Assembly (NCBI GenBank): GCA_021496925.1
Contig: CP053915.1
Location: forward strand, 1 to 64,000
Direction of reading: 5' to 3'
DNA: 64,000 nucleotides
Origin: Acidovorax sp. YS12
Lineage (GTDB): Bacteria > Pseudomonadota > Gammaproteobacteria > Burkholderiales > Burkholderiaceae_C
Each line of letters starts with the position of its first letter. Within the stretch, counting starts at the first letter, position 1. Position numbers and translations under genes: made by a program. The notes beneath the pieces are model-generated. The model searched no databases and was not told where the DNA came from. It was given only the letters and a program-made list of their open reading frames with translations. This document shows positions 15,542 through 24,898 of this stretch, piece after piece.

Positions 15542-18500
15542 TTGAGTTCAACGATTCACGAGACCATCGAGCAGCTTCACGTATCGCTCAAGGATTACAT
15601 TGAAGCCACGTATCACATCGCGGACCCGAAGCTCATCAGCCAACGGCGAAGTCTCCTCGACTTGCCCGGCGTAATCCACCAGGTTCCCTACCTTGAATCG
15701 ACACCCAAGTACCGCTCGGGGCGAAAGTTTCGTGAAATCAAGGGTCTTTCTGCGGGTGCAAGAGAAGCGTTCGAGCTGTTGTCTACTGCTAGCGAGGGCC
15801 AACCAAAGGTAATTCACGACCCTGCATACACGCATCAGGTCAAGTCAATTGCTTCGACTCTGGTCGAAGGCAGAAATCTCGTCATCATGACGGGCACGGG
15901 CTCTGGCAAGACGGAGTCTTTCTTGCTCCCAATTCTGGGCAAGCTCGCGCGTGAAGCCGCTGAACGACCGAAGGTTTTTGGGGAACAGCATGCGATGCGG
16001 GCGCTCGTCCTGTATCCCATGAATGCACTGGTCAATGACCAACTTGGTCGCATGCGGGCAATGTTCGGCGACCCTCGTCTTGCGCACCTGTTCGCCAAAT
16101 GGTCGGGAAGACCGGCAAGATTCGCTCGATACACGAGTCGCACTCCCTATGCTGGTGTCCGTTCGCGGAAGAAGGACCAGATCCGGCTGAAGTCATTTGA
16201 AGAGTTCTATGTGGACCTCGAGCGAGCGACGAAGAATGCCGATGATCCAAAGCACGAGTTGGCTGTTGGACTGAAAAACGAGCTTAAGTCCCGGGGGAAG
16301 TGGCCGGCTAAGCCGGATTTGGTGGATTGGTTCGGAGCAAAGAATTCTCTTTGGGAAGACAAGGACAAGAAGCCACTGAGGGCAGTGACCAAGCCTTTTG
16401 ACGTTGAGCTTGTCACAAGGCATGAGGTGCAGTCCGCTCCGCCAGACCTGCTTGTGACGAACTATTCGATGCTTGAGTACATGCTCATGCGGCCAATCGA
16501 ACGGGCGGTGTTCGACAAGACCGCAGAGTGGCTGAAGCGGAATCCGAATGAGACCTTCCTGGTTGTTCTGGATGAGGCGCATCTGTATCGGGGCGCACCT
16601 GGGGCAGAGGTTGGTCTTCTACTCCGTCGCCTACGGGCACGGCTTGGGATTGGCGTTGAGCGACTGCAGGTCATTTGCGCGACCGCAAGCTTTGACGATA
16701 AGAACTACGCTCCCTCGTTCGGGGCGCAGCTCTCCGGCGCACCGTCGGACTCCTTCGTGCCGATAACTGGAGACCTTGCGACTGCTGAGTTTGCGACCGT
16801 TGGTTCAGAGGCCGACGCCAAGATTCTTGCGGCCGTCGACTTGGATGCCTTCTATGGTGCGCCGACTCTTCGCAAGCTTGCGGTAAAGAGGTTGCTGACT
16901 TACCTAGGTACTAAGGAGTCCAATGATGTCGAGCGCGACCTTTTCAATGCCTTGGCTGAGTTTCCTCCGCTTGGGCGGTTGATAAACCTCACCATGGGAA
17001 ACGCGACGCCGCTAGAAGAATTAGGCGAGCTCGTGTTCCCTGGAGTGGCAGAGGATATTCGCGACCGAGCCGTGACGTCGCTTCTCGCACTTAGTAGCGT
17101 TGCTAGGCCAACGGCATCCGCTGCCGGTCTATTGCCCTGCCGAGTTCACAACTTCTTCCGAGGGCTGCCAGGACTATGGGTTTGCTTGGATGCCGCTTGC
17201 AGTGAGCTCGAGGAAGACGAACGCAACGGTAGTTGCGGGAAGCTGTACGCGCAACCTAGGGAACGCTGCGGTTGCGATGCTCAAGTGCTCGAGTACTTCA
17301 CTTGCAGAAACTGTGGCTCTTCCTATGCTCGAGGTTACACGGACAACGTTGAATCCCCGCGCCATCTTTGGAGTCACGCGGGGAGCAAGCTCAAGCTGAA
17401 TACTGGCGAGGTTGAACCTTTGTTCCCGCTGGACTTGCTGCTCGAGACGGAGCCGCTGAAGACCGACGTCGTCGAGCTGAAAACGCTCGACCTGGTGACG
17501 GCTGCGCTGGACCCAAACAATGGCGGTTTTCGAACTCGAGAGGTCTTTCTGAGGAAGGACAGAAGTTCGGGTGCGGCGGACGAGGACGGCAATCGTGACA
17601 CACGCGTAGAAAGCAGGGGGCAATTTGTACCGTGCGGAATGTGCGGCGGCTTTGCTGCGTTCGGTCATTCAACCGTGCAGGACCACCAGACAAAGGGTGA
17701 CCAGCCATTCCAGACTCTTGTCGCCCGCCAACTCCACGTGCAGCCGCCAGGCCAGCAGGAGGGAAGTGCCTTTGCTCCATTGCAAGGGCGCAAAGTGCTT
17801 GCGTTCTCAGATTCACGGCAAGTTGCAGCAAGACTCGCGCCGAACTTGCAGATGTACTCCACGCGAGACGCCCTGCGACCAATGCTCGTATTGGGCTTCG
17901 AGCGTTTGGGAGCTGTCGAGGCTATTCGACCGAAGCTTAGTCTAGATGATGCGTACCTGGCGGTGCTGCTCGCAGCCGCAACCAGAAACGTCAGATTGCG
18001 ACCGGAGTTGATTCCGGGGGAATCAATTGCGGCCGTCGACACGGTGCGGGCGGCCATCAGGGCAGATGGAAGCATCGATGACGAAGCCCTATTCGACCTG
18101 TGGATTGATATGAAGGCGAACAAGGCGCCTTCTTCGCTGCTCGAAGACATCTACAAATCCCTGTTCGACAAGCACCTAGGCCTTGAGCCGTTGGCGTTCG
18201 CTTCTCTCTCGTTGAGAGGGGACAAGCTAAAGAAGCTCTCCGAGCTTCCGATGATTGCAGGCGTCGCTGAGACTTCCAATGAGAAGCTTGAGCTCGTAGA
18301 GGCATGGCTGCGCTGCTGGTGGCGGGCGTCCAGCGGCGGAGTTTGGATGCGCGATATGCCGCAGCTATGGTGGCAGCGGCCAAAGTCCTCCGGAACATCG
18401 GTTCAGTCGCACAAGGGAAGTTTTGAGCCTCTGAAGAAGTTTCTGAATGACAAGAACTCGGTCAAGTGCTTCACGAATGAATGGCTGCCGAAGCTAATGG

Positions 18501-21079
18501 CCGAACTTACGGAGCAGGTCGAGGCGAGTCAGCGTCGAATCCTTGCCAGCAATCTAGCGCTGAGATTTGGTGGAGCTTGGCAGCGTTGCGCTACTTGCAC
18601 GTCGGTTCATCGACCTGTCTCAAGACTGCATCGCTGCCTTGACTGTGGCAGTAGTCGCGTCTCCGTACTGGACCCAGATTCGGATGAGGCTTTCATAGCC
18701 CGAAAGGGCAACTACCGCAAGCCCGTCATCGAGACCAAGGCTGGAGCGCCGCTACTTTCTCTCATCGCTGCCGAGCACACGGCTCAATTGAACTCGGCAG
18801 GCAGCGAGGAGGCGTTTTCTCGAGCTGAGGAGCATGAGCTGCTCTTTCAAGACGTTGAACTGGTCTGGAACGACATCATTCAGAACCCGACGGCAATCGA
18901 TGTCCTTTCGAGTACGACCACGATGGAAGTCGGTATCGACATCGGCGCGCTTTCAGGCGTTGCACTGAGGAACATGCCACCCGGTCGAGCCAACTATCAG
19001 CAGCGCGCGGGCCGTGCAGGTCGTCGTGGGAACGCGGTGGCAACAGTGGTCTCGTTCGGAAGTGCCGACAGCCACGATGAACACTATTTCTCTAATCCTC
19101 AAGCGATGGTTAGTGGCAGCGTTGTCGACCCCAAGTTGGCTCTGGCCAATGCCGATATCGCTCAACGTCACGTGCGCGCGTTCCTCCTACAGTCGTACCA
19201 CCAGGCGCGGGTTCTCCAGGTGAATCCTGGGGAAGCCAACGACCTTTTCTCGGTCCTCGGCACGGTGCATGACTTCAAGTCAGATACCGGTCGATTGAAT
19301 CGCCTGGACTTCGAGGCATGGCTCGGCGAGAACACGGGGCGCTTGCAAGAGTCACTTCGCGACTGGCTGCCAGTTGAACTGGGCGACCTTAAGGAGAGGC
19401 TTGTGACTGGCATGGCCGAGGACTGTCTAGAAGCAGTCGACACAGCAATCGCCGACGATGACGCCTCAAGGAACGAGAGGGAGTCAGACGAAGAAGGTGA
19501 CGTCGATGCCGGCGAGAACGGGTTTGAGGAAGGTGAGGAGCGTCCAACGGTCGGTGCGGCGCCCGCCACGCTCTTGAACCGGTTGCTGTACTTCGGAGTA
19601 CTCCCCCGGTATGCGTTCCCGACAGACGTTGCGACCTTCACTGTCTTCGATGAACGCTCAAACAGCTTCAGACATATCGCTAGATTCTCGCCAAGCCAGA
19701 GTCTGCCAATTGCACTGTCTCAGTACGCGCCTGGTAAGGAGGTGTGGATTGCGAACAAGTGCTACACCTCTGCGGCGGTCTACTCGCCAATACGGTCTGA
19801 GCGGACCAAGGCATTCAAGGAGCGAATGACCTATAGGGAGTGCAGCACCTGCGGCTTCGCCGAGACGAAGGACGTCTCGATAGTTCCGAAGGGTACAGTT
19901 AGCAACTGCATCGCCTGCGGCGACATAGGGACTTTTGGGCCAGCCCAGTATTGGATGCGCCCCCCAGGGTTCGCCCATCCGTACAACCGCGCTCCAGTCA
20001 CGTCACCTGACGATTCGCCGGATACGGCCTATGCGACTCGTGCAAAGCTGATGATTCCGACGCCTGCTGAGACGGCGGCTTGGCTCGATGTCAACGAGCG
20101 CGTTCGGGTCTATGCGTCGCGTCCACACCTACTGGTGTCGAACACTGGACCAGAGAAGAAGGGGTACACCTATTGCTCATGGTGTGGGGGCATAGAAGCT
20201 GACACAGACCCGGCCCCAAGGCTTCGCGGCCAGCACACCAAGCCATTCCCGGACGATGAACCGGACTGCGATGGTACGCATGCGACGAAGAACTTGGTTC
20301 TTGGGACAAAGTTCATTACCGATGTGGCGCTGTTCTCGCTCCGCCTGGCCAGACCCTTGGAATTGCGGCCTGGAACCTACCCAACAAACGTGGCGCTTCG
20401 GACCGCATGTGAGGCATTAGCAAAGGCTGCCGCCTCAATGCTCGGCGTAGAACCTGGCGAGGTTCTGGCCGAGTACCGGCCGGCAATCACGGAGGACTCG
20501 CTGGGTCGCGAAGGCCTTCAAGCAGAGATATTCTTGTACGACACACTGCCCGGCGGTGCGGGGTTCTCTAGGCTGGCGTCATTGGAGGCACCGCGCCTCT
20601 TGTCGCTTGCACTAGACGCAGTCCGGAACTGTCCTGGGGGCTGCGATTCGTCCTGCTATCGATGCCTCAGGAGCTTCAAGAACAAGATTGAGCATCGGCT
20701 TCTCGACCGTCATGTAGGCGCGGAGCTTTTGGGACATCTCCAGACGGGTGACATCCCTGGCTTTGACGCTGCGCGGATTGGCGCTGCCACCGGCCTACTT
20801 ATGAGTGCGCTGGCCCAACAGGCTGACGGGGAGACATACGAGGGGAACGTAGTCGTGCCTGATGTCGGAACCGTTCCATTGGTGGCAACTCGCGCAAACG
20901 GAAGCAAGGTGGCCGTCCTTTTAGCGGCGCCGCTGTCGGGTGAGGTCCCGTTGGATGAGGAGATGTTTGAGAAGTTGAGTGGAGCCAGTGGCTGGACTGT
21001 CGTCGTGGTTAACGAACTGCTCGTGCGCCACCACCTTCCAGCTGCTTGCCAGCGAGTAAGAGACGCAGTAGTGGCCTGA
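15542..21079 (+). CDS. druE: DruE-like giant DEAD/H helicase with DUF1998 domain
   Basis: A superfamily 2 helicase of 1845 aa. Walker A GTGSGKT lies at about 118-124, DEAH at 344-347 and motif VI QRAGRAGRRGN at about 1154-1164. A DUF1998 region follows, ending in the cysteine cluster CPGGCDSSCYRCLRSFKNK near residue 1700. Three further Cys pairs (around 560-610, 1015-1040 and 1430-1460) could bind zinc. The size and architecture are those of DruE, the signature protein of Druantia. I placed the start at TTG 15542 because GAGGGAG lies 6 nt upstream and the frame before it overlaps the previous gene by 145 nt with unrelated sequence. It would act on invading DNA; the mechanism is unknown. It ends 13 nt before the IS3 left end. 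Confidence 0.88.
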   Translation: MSSTIHETIEQLHVSLKDYIEATYHIADPKLISQRRSLLDLPGVIHQVPYLESTPKYRSGRKFREIKGLSAGAREAFELLSTASEGQPKVIHDPAYTHQVKSIASTLVEGRNLVIMTGTGSGKTESFLLPILGKLAREAAERPKVFGEQHAMRALVLYPMNALVNDQLGRMRAMFGDPRLAHLFAKWSGRPARFARYTSRTPYAGVRSRKKDQIRLKSFEEFYVDLERATKNADDPKHELAVGLKNELKSRGKWPAKPDLVDWFGAKNSLWEDKDKKPLRAVTKPFDVELVTRHEVQSAPPDLLVTNYSMLEYMLMRPIERAVFDKTAEWLKRNPNETFLVVLDEAHLYRGAPGAEVGLLLRRLRARLGIGVERLQVICATASFDDKNYAPSFGAQLSGAPSDSFVPITGDLATAEFATVGSEADAKILAAVDLDAFYGAPTLRKLAVKRLLTYLGTKESNDVERDLFNALAEFPPLGRLINLTMGNATPLEELGELVFPGVAEDIRDRAVTSLLALSSVARPTASAAGLLPCRVHNFFRGLPGLWVCLDAACSELEEDERNGSCGKLYAQPRERCGCDAQVLEYFTCRNCGSSYARGYTDNVESPRHLWSHAGSKLKLNTGEVEPLFPLDLLLETEPLKTDVVELKTLDLVTAALDPNNGGFRTREVFLRKDRSSGAADEDGNRDTRVESRGQFVPCGMCGGFAAFGHSTVQDHQTKGDQPFQTLVARQLHVQPPGQQEGSAFAPLQGRKVLAFSDSRQVAARLAPNLQMYSTRDALRPMLVLGFERLGAVEAIRPKLSLDDAYLAVLLAAATRNVRLRPELIPGESIAAVDTVRAAIRADGSIDDEALFDLWIDMKANKAPSSLLEDIYKSLFDKHLGLEPLAFASLSLRGDKLKKLSELPMIAGVAETSNEKLELVEAWLRCWWRASSGGVWMRDMPQLWWQRPKSSGTSVQSHKGSFEPLKKFLNDKNSVKCFTNEWLPKLMAELTEQVEASQRRILASNLALRFGGAWQRCATCTSVHRPVSRLHRCLDCGSSRVSVLDPDSDEAFIARKGNYRKPVIETKAGAPLLSLIAAEHTAQLNSAGSEEAFSRAEEHELLFQDVELVWNDIIQNPTAIDVLSSTTTMEVGIDIGALSGVALRNMPPGRANYQQRAGRAGRRGNAVATVVSFGSADSHDEHYFSNPQAMVSGSVVDPKLALANADIAQRHVRAFLLQSYHQARVLQVNPGEANDLFSVLGTVHDFKSDTGRLNRLDFEAWLGENTGRLQESLRDWLPVELGDLKERLVTGMAEDCLEAVDTAIADDDASRNERESDEEGDVDAGENGFEEGEERPTVGAAPATLLNRLLYFGVLPRYAFPTDVATFTVFDERSNSFRHIARFSPSQSLPIALSQYAPGKEVWIANKCYTSAAVYSPIRSERTKAFKERMTYRECSTCGFAETKDVSIVPKGTVSNCIACGDIGTFGPAQYWMRPPGFAHPYNRAPVTSPDDSPDTAYATRAKLMIPTPAETAAWLDVNERVRVYASRPHLLVSNTGPEKKGYTYCSWCGGIEADTDPAPRLRGQHTKPFPDDEPDCDGTHATKNLVLGTKFITDVALFSLRLARPLELRPGTYPTNVALRTACEALAKAAASMLGVEPGEVLAEYRPAITEDSLGREGLQAEIFLYDTLPGGAGFSRLASLEAPRLLSLALDAVRNCPGGCDSSCYRCLRSFKNKIEHRLLDRHVGAELLGHLQTGDIPGFDAARIGAATGLLMSALAQQADGETYEGNVVVPDVGTVPLVATRANGSKVAVLLAAPLSGEVPLDEEMFEKLSGASGWTVVVVNELLVRHHLPAACQRVRDAVVA

Positions 21080-21142
21080 CGCTGGTCGTTTGTGAACCGC
21101 CCCGGGTTTCGCGGAGGCTCAACACTCTGAGAGGATTGAGCC

Positions 21143-21466
21143 ATGAAGAAGACAAACAAGTTCTCACTCGAGGTCCGTGAGCGGGCTGTGAGGATGGTGC
21201 AGGAGCAACGCGGGGAGTACCCCTCGCTGTGGGCAGCCATTGAGTCCATCGCGCCCAAGATTGGCTGTGTGCCACAGACCTTAAACGAATGGCTCAAGCG
21301 TGCCGAGGTTGATGCAGGCGTGCGCGAAGGCGTGACGAGCGGCGAGGCGCAGCGGATGAAGGAACTGGAGCGCGAGAACAAGGAGCTGCGTCGGGCCAAC
21401 GAGATACTGAAGCTGGCCAGCGCGTTTTTCGCCCAGGCGGAGCTCGACCGCCGCCTGAAGTCGTGA
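21143..21466 (+). CDS. IS3-family transposase OrfA
   Basis: A 107-aa protein with an N-terminal HTH (FSLEVRERAVRMV, KIGCVPQTLNEWLKRAEVD) and a C-terminal leucine-zipper-like helix (MKELERENKELRRANEILKLASAFFAQAELD), the standard IS3 OrfA layout. OrfB starts at the overlapping GTGA. In this family a programmed -1 frameshift near the end of orfA makes the OrfAB transposase; I saw no obvious A-rich slippery site. The gene looks intact. Confidence 0.93.
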   Translation: MKKTNKFSLEVRERAVRMVQEQRGEYPSLWAAIESIAPKIGCVPQTLNEWLKRAEVDAGVREGVTSGEAQRMKELERENKELRRANEILKLASAFFAQAELDRRLKS

Positions 21467-22374
21467 GAGCCTTCATCGACCAGCACCGTAAGACCTTTGG
21501 GGTCGAGCCGCTCTGCAAGGTGTTGCAGGTTGCCCCGTCGGCCTATCGGCGCCATGCCGCGCTGCTGCGTGAGCCCAGCAGGCGCTGCGCCCGAGTCAAA
21601 CGCGATGAGATGCTGATGCCGCAGATTCAGCGCGTCTGGCAGGCCAACATGCAGGTCTACGGTGCCGACAAGGTTTGGCGACAACTGGCGCGCGAAGGCG
21701 TCGTCGTTGCCCGCTGCACGGTCGAGCGATTGATGCGCAAGCTGGGGCTGCGTGGTGTGATGCGCGGCAAGGTCGTGTGCACCACCATCGGTGATGCCAA
21801 GGCGCCATGCTCGCTGGACCGGGTCAACCGGCAGTTCCGTGCCGAGAGGCCCAATCAGTTGTGGGTCAGCGACTTCACCTATGTCTCGACCTGGCAAGGC
21901 TGGCTGTACGTGGCCTTCGTCATCGATGTATTTGCCAGGCGCATCGTGGGCTGGCGGGTCAGCAGTTCAATGCGCACGGACTTCGTTCTCGATGCGCTGG
22001 AGCAGGCCCTGTATGCCCGGCAGCCCGAGCGTGATGGCAGCCTGATTTGTCACTCCGATAGGGGCTCGCAATACGTCAGCATCCGCTACACCGAGCGGCT
22101 GGCCGAAGCGGGCATCGAGCCTTTGGTGGGCAGTAAGGGCGACAGCTATGACAACGCCTTGGCCGAGACCATCAACGGGCTCTACAAGGCCGAGCTGATT
22201 CACCGTCGGGCGCCCTGGAAAACCAGGGAGGCTGTCGAGTTCGCCACGTTGGAGTGGGTGTCCTGGTTCAACCACCAACGCCTGCTCGAACCCATCGGCT
22301 ACATCCCGCCGGCCGAGGCCGAGGCAAACTACTACCGGCAACTCGCCAGTCAGACCACCGCAGTGGCGGGCTGA
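21463..22374 (+). CDS. IS3-family transposase OrfB (DDE integrase domain)
   Basis: A 303-aa protein starting at GTG 21463, overlapping orfA. It has an N-terminal HTH_21-type region (QVYGADKVWRQLAREGVVVARCTVERLMRKLGL) and an rve integrase core. The catalytic acids are in LWVSDFTYV, CHSDRGSQY and DNALAETINGLYKAE. Length is normal and no disruptions are seen, so the element could be active. Confidence 0.94.
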   Translation: MRAFIDQHRKTFGVEPLCKVLQVAPSAYRRHAALLREPSRRCARVKRDEMLMPQIQRVWQANMQVYGADKVWRQLAREGVVVARCTVERLMRKLGLRGVMRGKVVCTTIGDAKAPCSLDRVNRQFRAERPNQLWVSDFTYVSTWQGWLYVAFVIDVFARRIVGWRVSSSMRTDFVLDALEQALYARQPERDGSLICHSDRGSQYVSIRYTERLAEAGIEPLVGSKGDSYDNALAETINGLYKAELIHRRAPWKTREAVEFATLEWVSWFNHQRLLEPIGYIPPAEAEANYYRQLASQTTAVAG

Positions 22375-22413
22375 CTTAAACCAAACAGCCTCCGCGAAAC
22401 CCGGGGCGGTTCA

Positions 22414-22767
22414 CGCCCATCAACATAGGCAGGGGCGCGATGTGTACTTTGCGTCAGGGCCTTCGCGGTGGGGCTACCGCGCAAGCGGTTTAGTCCTTAG
22501 GCTGGTTGCGGCCACTCAATCAGCATGGGTTGAATGACCGCTTTGACAACAAGCGGACTGCGTCGATTGTTCGTCGAAGTTCGCAACGCGTTCCACCTGC
22601 GGAGTTCTATATACCTACTAAGATGGTCACCGCGCTGGTCAGGCCGCGTCCACTCGACCTAAACCGACCGGCCTGCCTCGGACCGAGTCTCTTAAGATCC
22701 CCCGCAGGGGATTCGGCACCAGAATGTAAAGGTAGAGGGCGTAGCGCTCATAAGGGAGAACAGCTGA
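22414..22767. other. leader region before the three-gene operon
   Basis: About 350 nt between the IS3 element and the next operon. An open frame at 22506-22862 overlaps the real gene start and shows no recognisable product, so I do not call it. The last bases carry AAGGGAG 9 nt before the ATG at 22768. The operon promoter must lie in this stretch or in the IS end. Confidence 0.45.
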
Positions 22768-23772
22768 ATGGGAGAGACAGCGAACATAGCTGCGATTGCA
22801 GAGAGGCTTTCAGGGGAGCTCTTCGCAGAGTTTTTCTGGAAGCGCACGGGCCCCATGAATGAGAACTGGGCCTGCGAGAAGCCGGAGCATCACAAGGTCA
22901 AGACTCACCCCTCGGACGTGGTTTTCTACTACGATGAGCCTTACGCAAAACAGCGTACCTACGTCAACTGTGACCTGAAGAGCTACGCTACGTCGTCAAT
23001 CACGACGCCGGCGCTTCGAGGCGCGTTGGAGAGCCTAGCGAAACAGGTTACTTGCGCTGAAATCAGCTCGGAGTGGCGTGCGAAGTACATCCACAGTGGC
23101 GTGACACCCGTCGTCAGCGGCCTGCTCTTCGTCTACAACCACGACGGTGAGTACGACAAGGATTTCAGGCAGCACCTGAAGGCTGTTCAGCAGGCTGCCA
23201 AGCTGGAACTGCCGCGGGGCTCCAAGTTGGTCGTTCTTGGACCAGAGGACATCTTCTGGCTCGACAACGTCCGATATGAAATCTGCCAGATGCGAGGTCG
23301 TCGTACGGGCGCTCCACCTCTGCCGGACCCTGAGCATTGCAAGTATTTCTACCCGCAGCTCGTTCGAAGAAAGAACCTACAGCTGGACCACGCCAAAGCC
23401 GCTACGTTGGAGATACTCACATCTAGGCTCATTGTCCTGGAGTACAGCCGTCCGAGCGCGCCCGACCACAGGGGCTTTGTGCTCTTCTACAGAGGCAAAG
23501 GAGCCTTCGCTGAGGAGTTTACCTACCTGTTCGACTACCTTCGTCATTTCCAGCTCCTGCAGGAAAACATCGGCATCGAGATAAAGATGCTTGATGCATC
23601 GCCGCTCGCACCTGCGATGTTTCAGAAGGCGGTTCAGTCCTACGTTGACGGATTGTCGAACGGAAATGCGAAGTCGCCCTTGGCTGAACGTGTGGCCGCG
23701 ATTGACTGCAAGCGCATAACGCAGGTCCTAACGAGATTCTCTGACTTGGCACTGGGGATGGACTATGAGTGA
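22768..23772 (+). CDS. PD-(D/E)XK-like nuclease, first gene of a three-gene putative defence operon
   Basis: A 334-aa protein. Near the N-terminus it shows E21 in a helix (LFAEFFWKRTG), P48-S-D50 in KTHPSDVVFYY and D69-L-K71 in YVNCDLKSYATSSI. This spacing fits the PD-(D/E)XK nuclease fold. The rest alternates strands and helices without another motif I know. It overlaps the next gene by 8 nt. A similar signature is reported for GapS4a of the GAPS4 phage-defence system, and this may be a relative, but I could not verify it and GAPS4 as I know it has two genes, not three. The neighbourhood (Druantia-like operon, IS3, R-M) supports a defence role. Confidence 0.7.
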   Translation: MGETANIAAIAERLSGELFAEFFWKRTGPMNENWACEKPEHHKVKTHPSDVVFYYDEPYAKQRTYVNCDLKSYATSSITTPALRGALESLAKQVTCAEISSEWRAKYIHSGVTPVVSGLLFVYNHDGEYDKDFRQHLKAVQQAAKLELPRGSKLVVLGPEDIFWLDNVRYEICQMRGRRTGAPPLPDPEHCKYFYPQLVRRKNLQLDHAKAATLEILTSRLIVLEYSRPSAPDHRGFVLFYRGKGAFAEEFTYLFDYLRHFQLLQENIGIEIKMLDASPLAPAMFQKAVQSYVDGLSNGNAKSPLAERVAAIDCKRITQVLTRFSDLALGMDYE

Positions 23773-24898
23773 GTACCTGAACCAGTTCTTTGCAACCGAC
23801 AAAGATATCTTCGACTTGCTCGCGTCCGCAAAGCAGAAGCTGACGGAAAACGTCCTCCGTGAAATTGCGCGGGAACGCGGCATCTTCTATTCGCCGAACG
23901 ACTCGCGTGAAGACCTGGCAGATGCGCTGTCACTGCTACCCTTCACGTTGAACGAGCTGGTCGGCCTGATGGACAGGCGTGAAACCTCACGCCGAAACGA
24001 GAAAACAACCACCATCATCTTGGATGCGACGATCGAATCTGATGACATCAAGGCGGCCATCAAGGAGTACCAAGAGGAAGTTGGCCCAACTGAGAAGGTC
24101 GATTCGCACCTCAAGGGAGCTAACGAGGTGGTCCTCAACGTTGAGTACGACGAGATGGACTACTCCAGGACGCGGCTCATTCAGCGCCAGCGGCATGACG
24201 CCACTATCCAGTTCGTGCAGCAGAACGGCAAGACCTTGGTCCGCCTCCCAGCCTCCGAGAAGTCTCTGCGCATCGTCGAGAACCTGACGAGCCGAATCGA
24301 AAGCCATCGAAAGGCAGTGGTTCCTCGCGAGACCATCGAGCTGGACCCGGATTTTGGCGCTGACGAGCGGACAGCCTTTTTCACGCGGCTAATGTCTGAG
24401 TTGCCTGGATACAAGTTGAAGGGTGTTACGAACCTGCGCATTTCGCCGAGTAAACGCTCCGACACCGAAACGGACGATGACGAAGACCTCGACGATGACG
24501 AGCGTGAAGCCGCCAGTAGAGAGATGCTAGTCATCGTCAGGAGCATGGCGCTCACTGGCGAGAACTTGATGGCCTCCGAGGAGTATCAGGCCCTGCGCAA
24601 GCGCGGCTTCTTCATTACGGCTATCACCTGGCGCGCCGACCAGACGTCGATTCCCTACGATGCCCCGCATCTGCATGCCGAGTTCGCGGACGGCGAGGCC
24701 GGCACTGGGTTCAAGTACTCAGTAAAAGGCATCTACCGCTTCCAAGAGGGCTTCTACACCAAGACTGCGCGGCCGGCCGATGATGCGGAGCGAGAGAAGC
24801 TTTACGGCCTGCTTGAGGCCACCGCTCGAAAGGTTCTGTCCGAACAGCGTATGGCACGGGTGCAGACCGCGAGCTCTACCGGGGCAGGCAGCTCATGA
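23765..24898 (+). CDS. 377-aa protein of the three-gene putative defence operon
   Basis: I do not recognise a family. Residues about 25-60 (LTENVLREIARERGIFYSPNDSREDLADALSLLPF) have the spacing of a SAP/HeH-type helix-loop-helix, which often binds nucleic acid. An acidic linker (TETDDDEDLDDDERE) at about residues 234-250 separates two domains. The C-terminal domain contains ITAITWRADQTSIPYDAPHLHAEFAD and FKYSVKGIYRF strands. No catalytic motif is evident. It overlaps its neighbours by 8 nt and 4 nt, so the three proteins are probably made in fixed ratio and may form a complex. It could be the target-sensing partner of the upstream nuclease. Confidence 0.68.
   Translation: MSEYLNQFFATDKDIFDLLASAKQKLTENVLREIARERGIFYSPNDSREDLADALSLLPFTLNELVGLMDRRETSRRNEKTTTIILDATIESDDIKAAIKEYQEEVGPTEKVDSHLKGANEVVLNVEYDEMDYSRTRLIQRQRHDATIQFVQQNGKTLVRLPASEKSLRIVENLTSRIESHRKAVVPRETIELDPDFGADERTAFFTRLMSELPGYKLKGVTNLRISPSKRSDTETDDDEDLDDDEREAASREMLVIVRSMALTGENLMASEEYQALRKRGFFITAITWRADQTSIPYDAPHLHAEFADGEAGTGFKYSVKGIYRFQEGFYTKTARPADDAEREKLYGLLEATARKVLSEQRMARVQTASSTGAGSS

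Larger units (their letters stand above)
21093..22413 (+). mobile_element. complete IS3-family insertion sequence with 26-bp perfect inverted repeats
   Basis: The ends at 21093-21118 and 22388-22413 are perfect 26-bp inverted repeats beginning TGAACCGCCCCGG. Between them lie overlapping orfA and orfB. The element is 1321 bp. The bases flanking it (TTTG on the left, CGCC on the right) do not form the 3-4-bp target duplication expected for IS3. It therefore either arrived by recombination between copies or lost the duplication. Confidence 0.92.

Noticed and set aside
20710..21897. 395-aa minus-strand frame across the helicase end and IS3
   Set aside because: Spans two unrelated elements and is antisense to both.
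22506..22862. 118-aa frame between IS3 and the three-gene operon
   Set aside because: Overlaps the real start at 22768, lacks a ribosome site and has no recognisable product.
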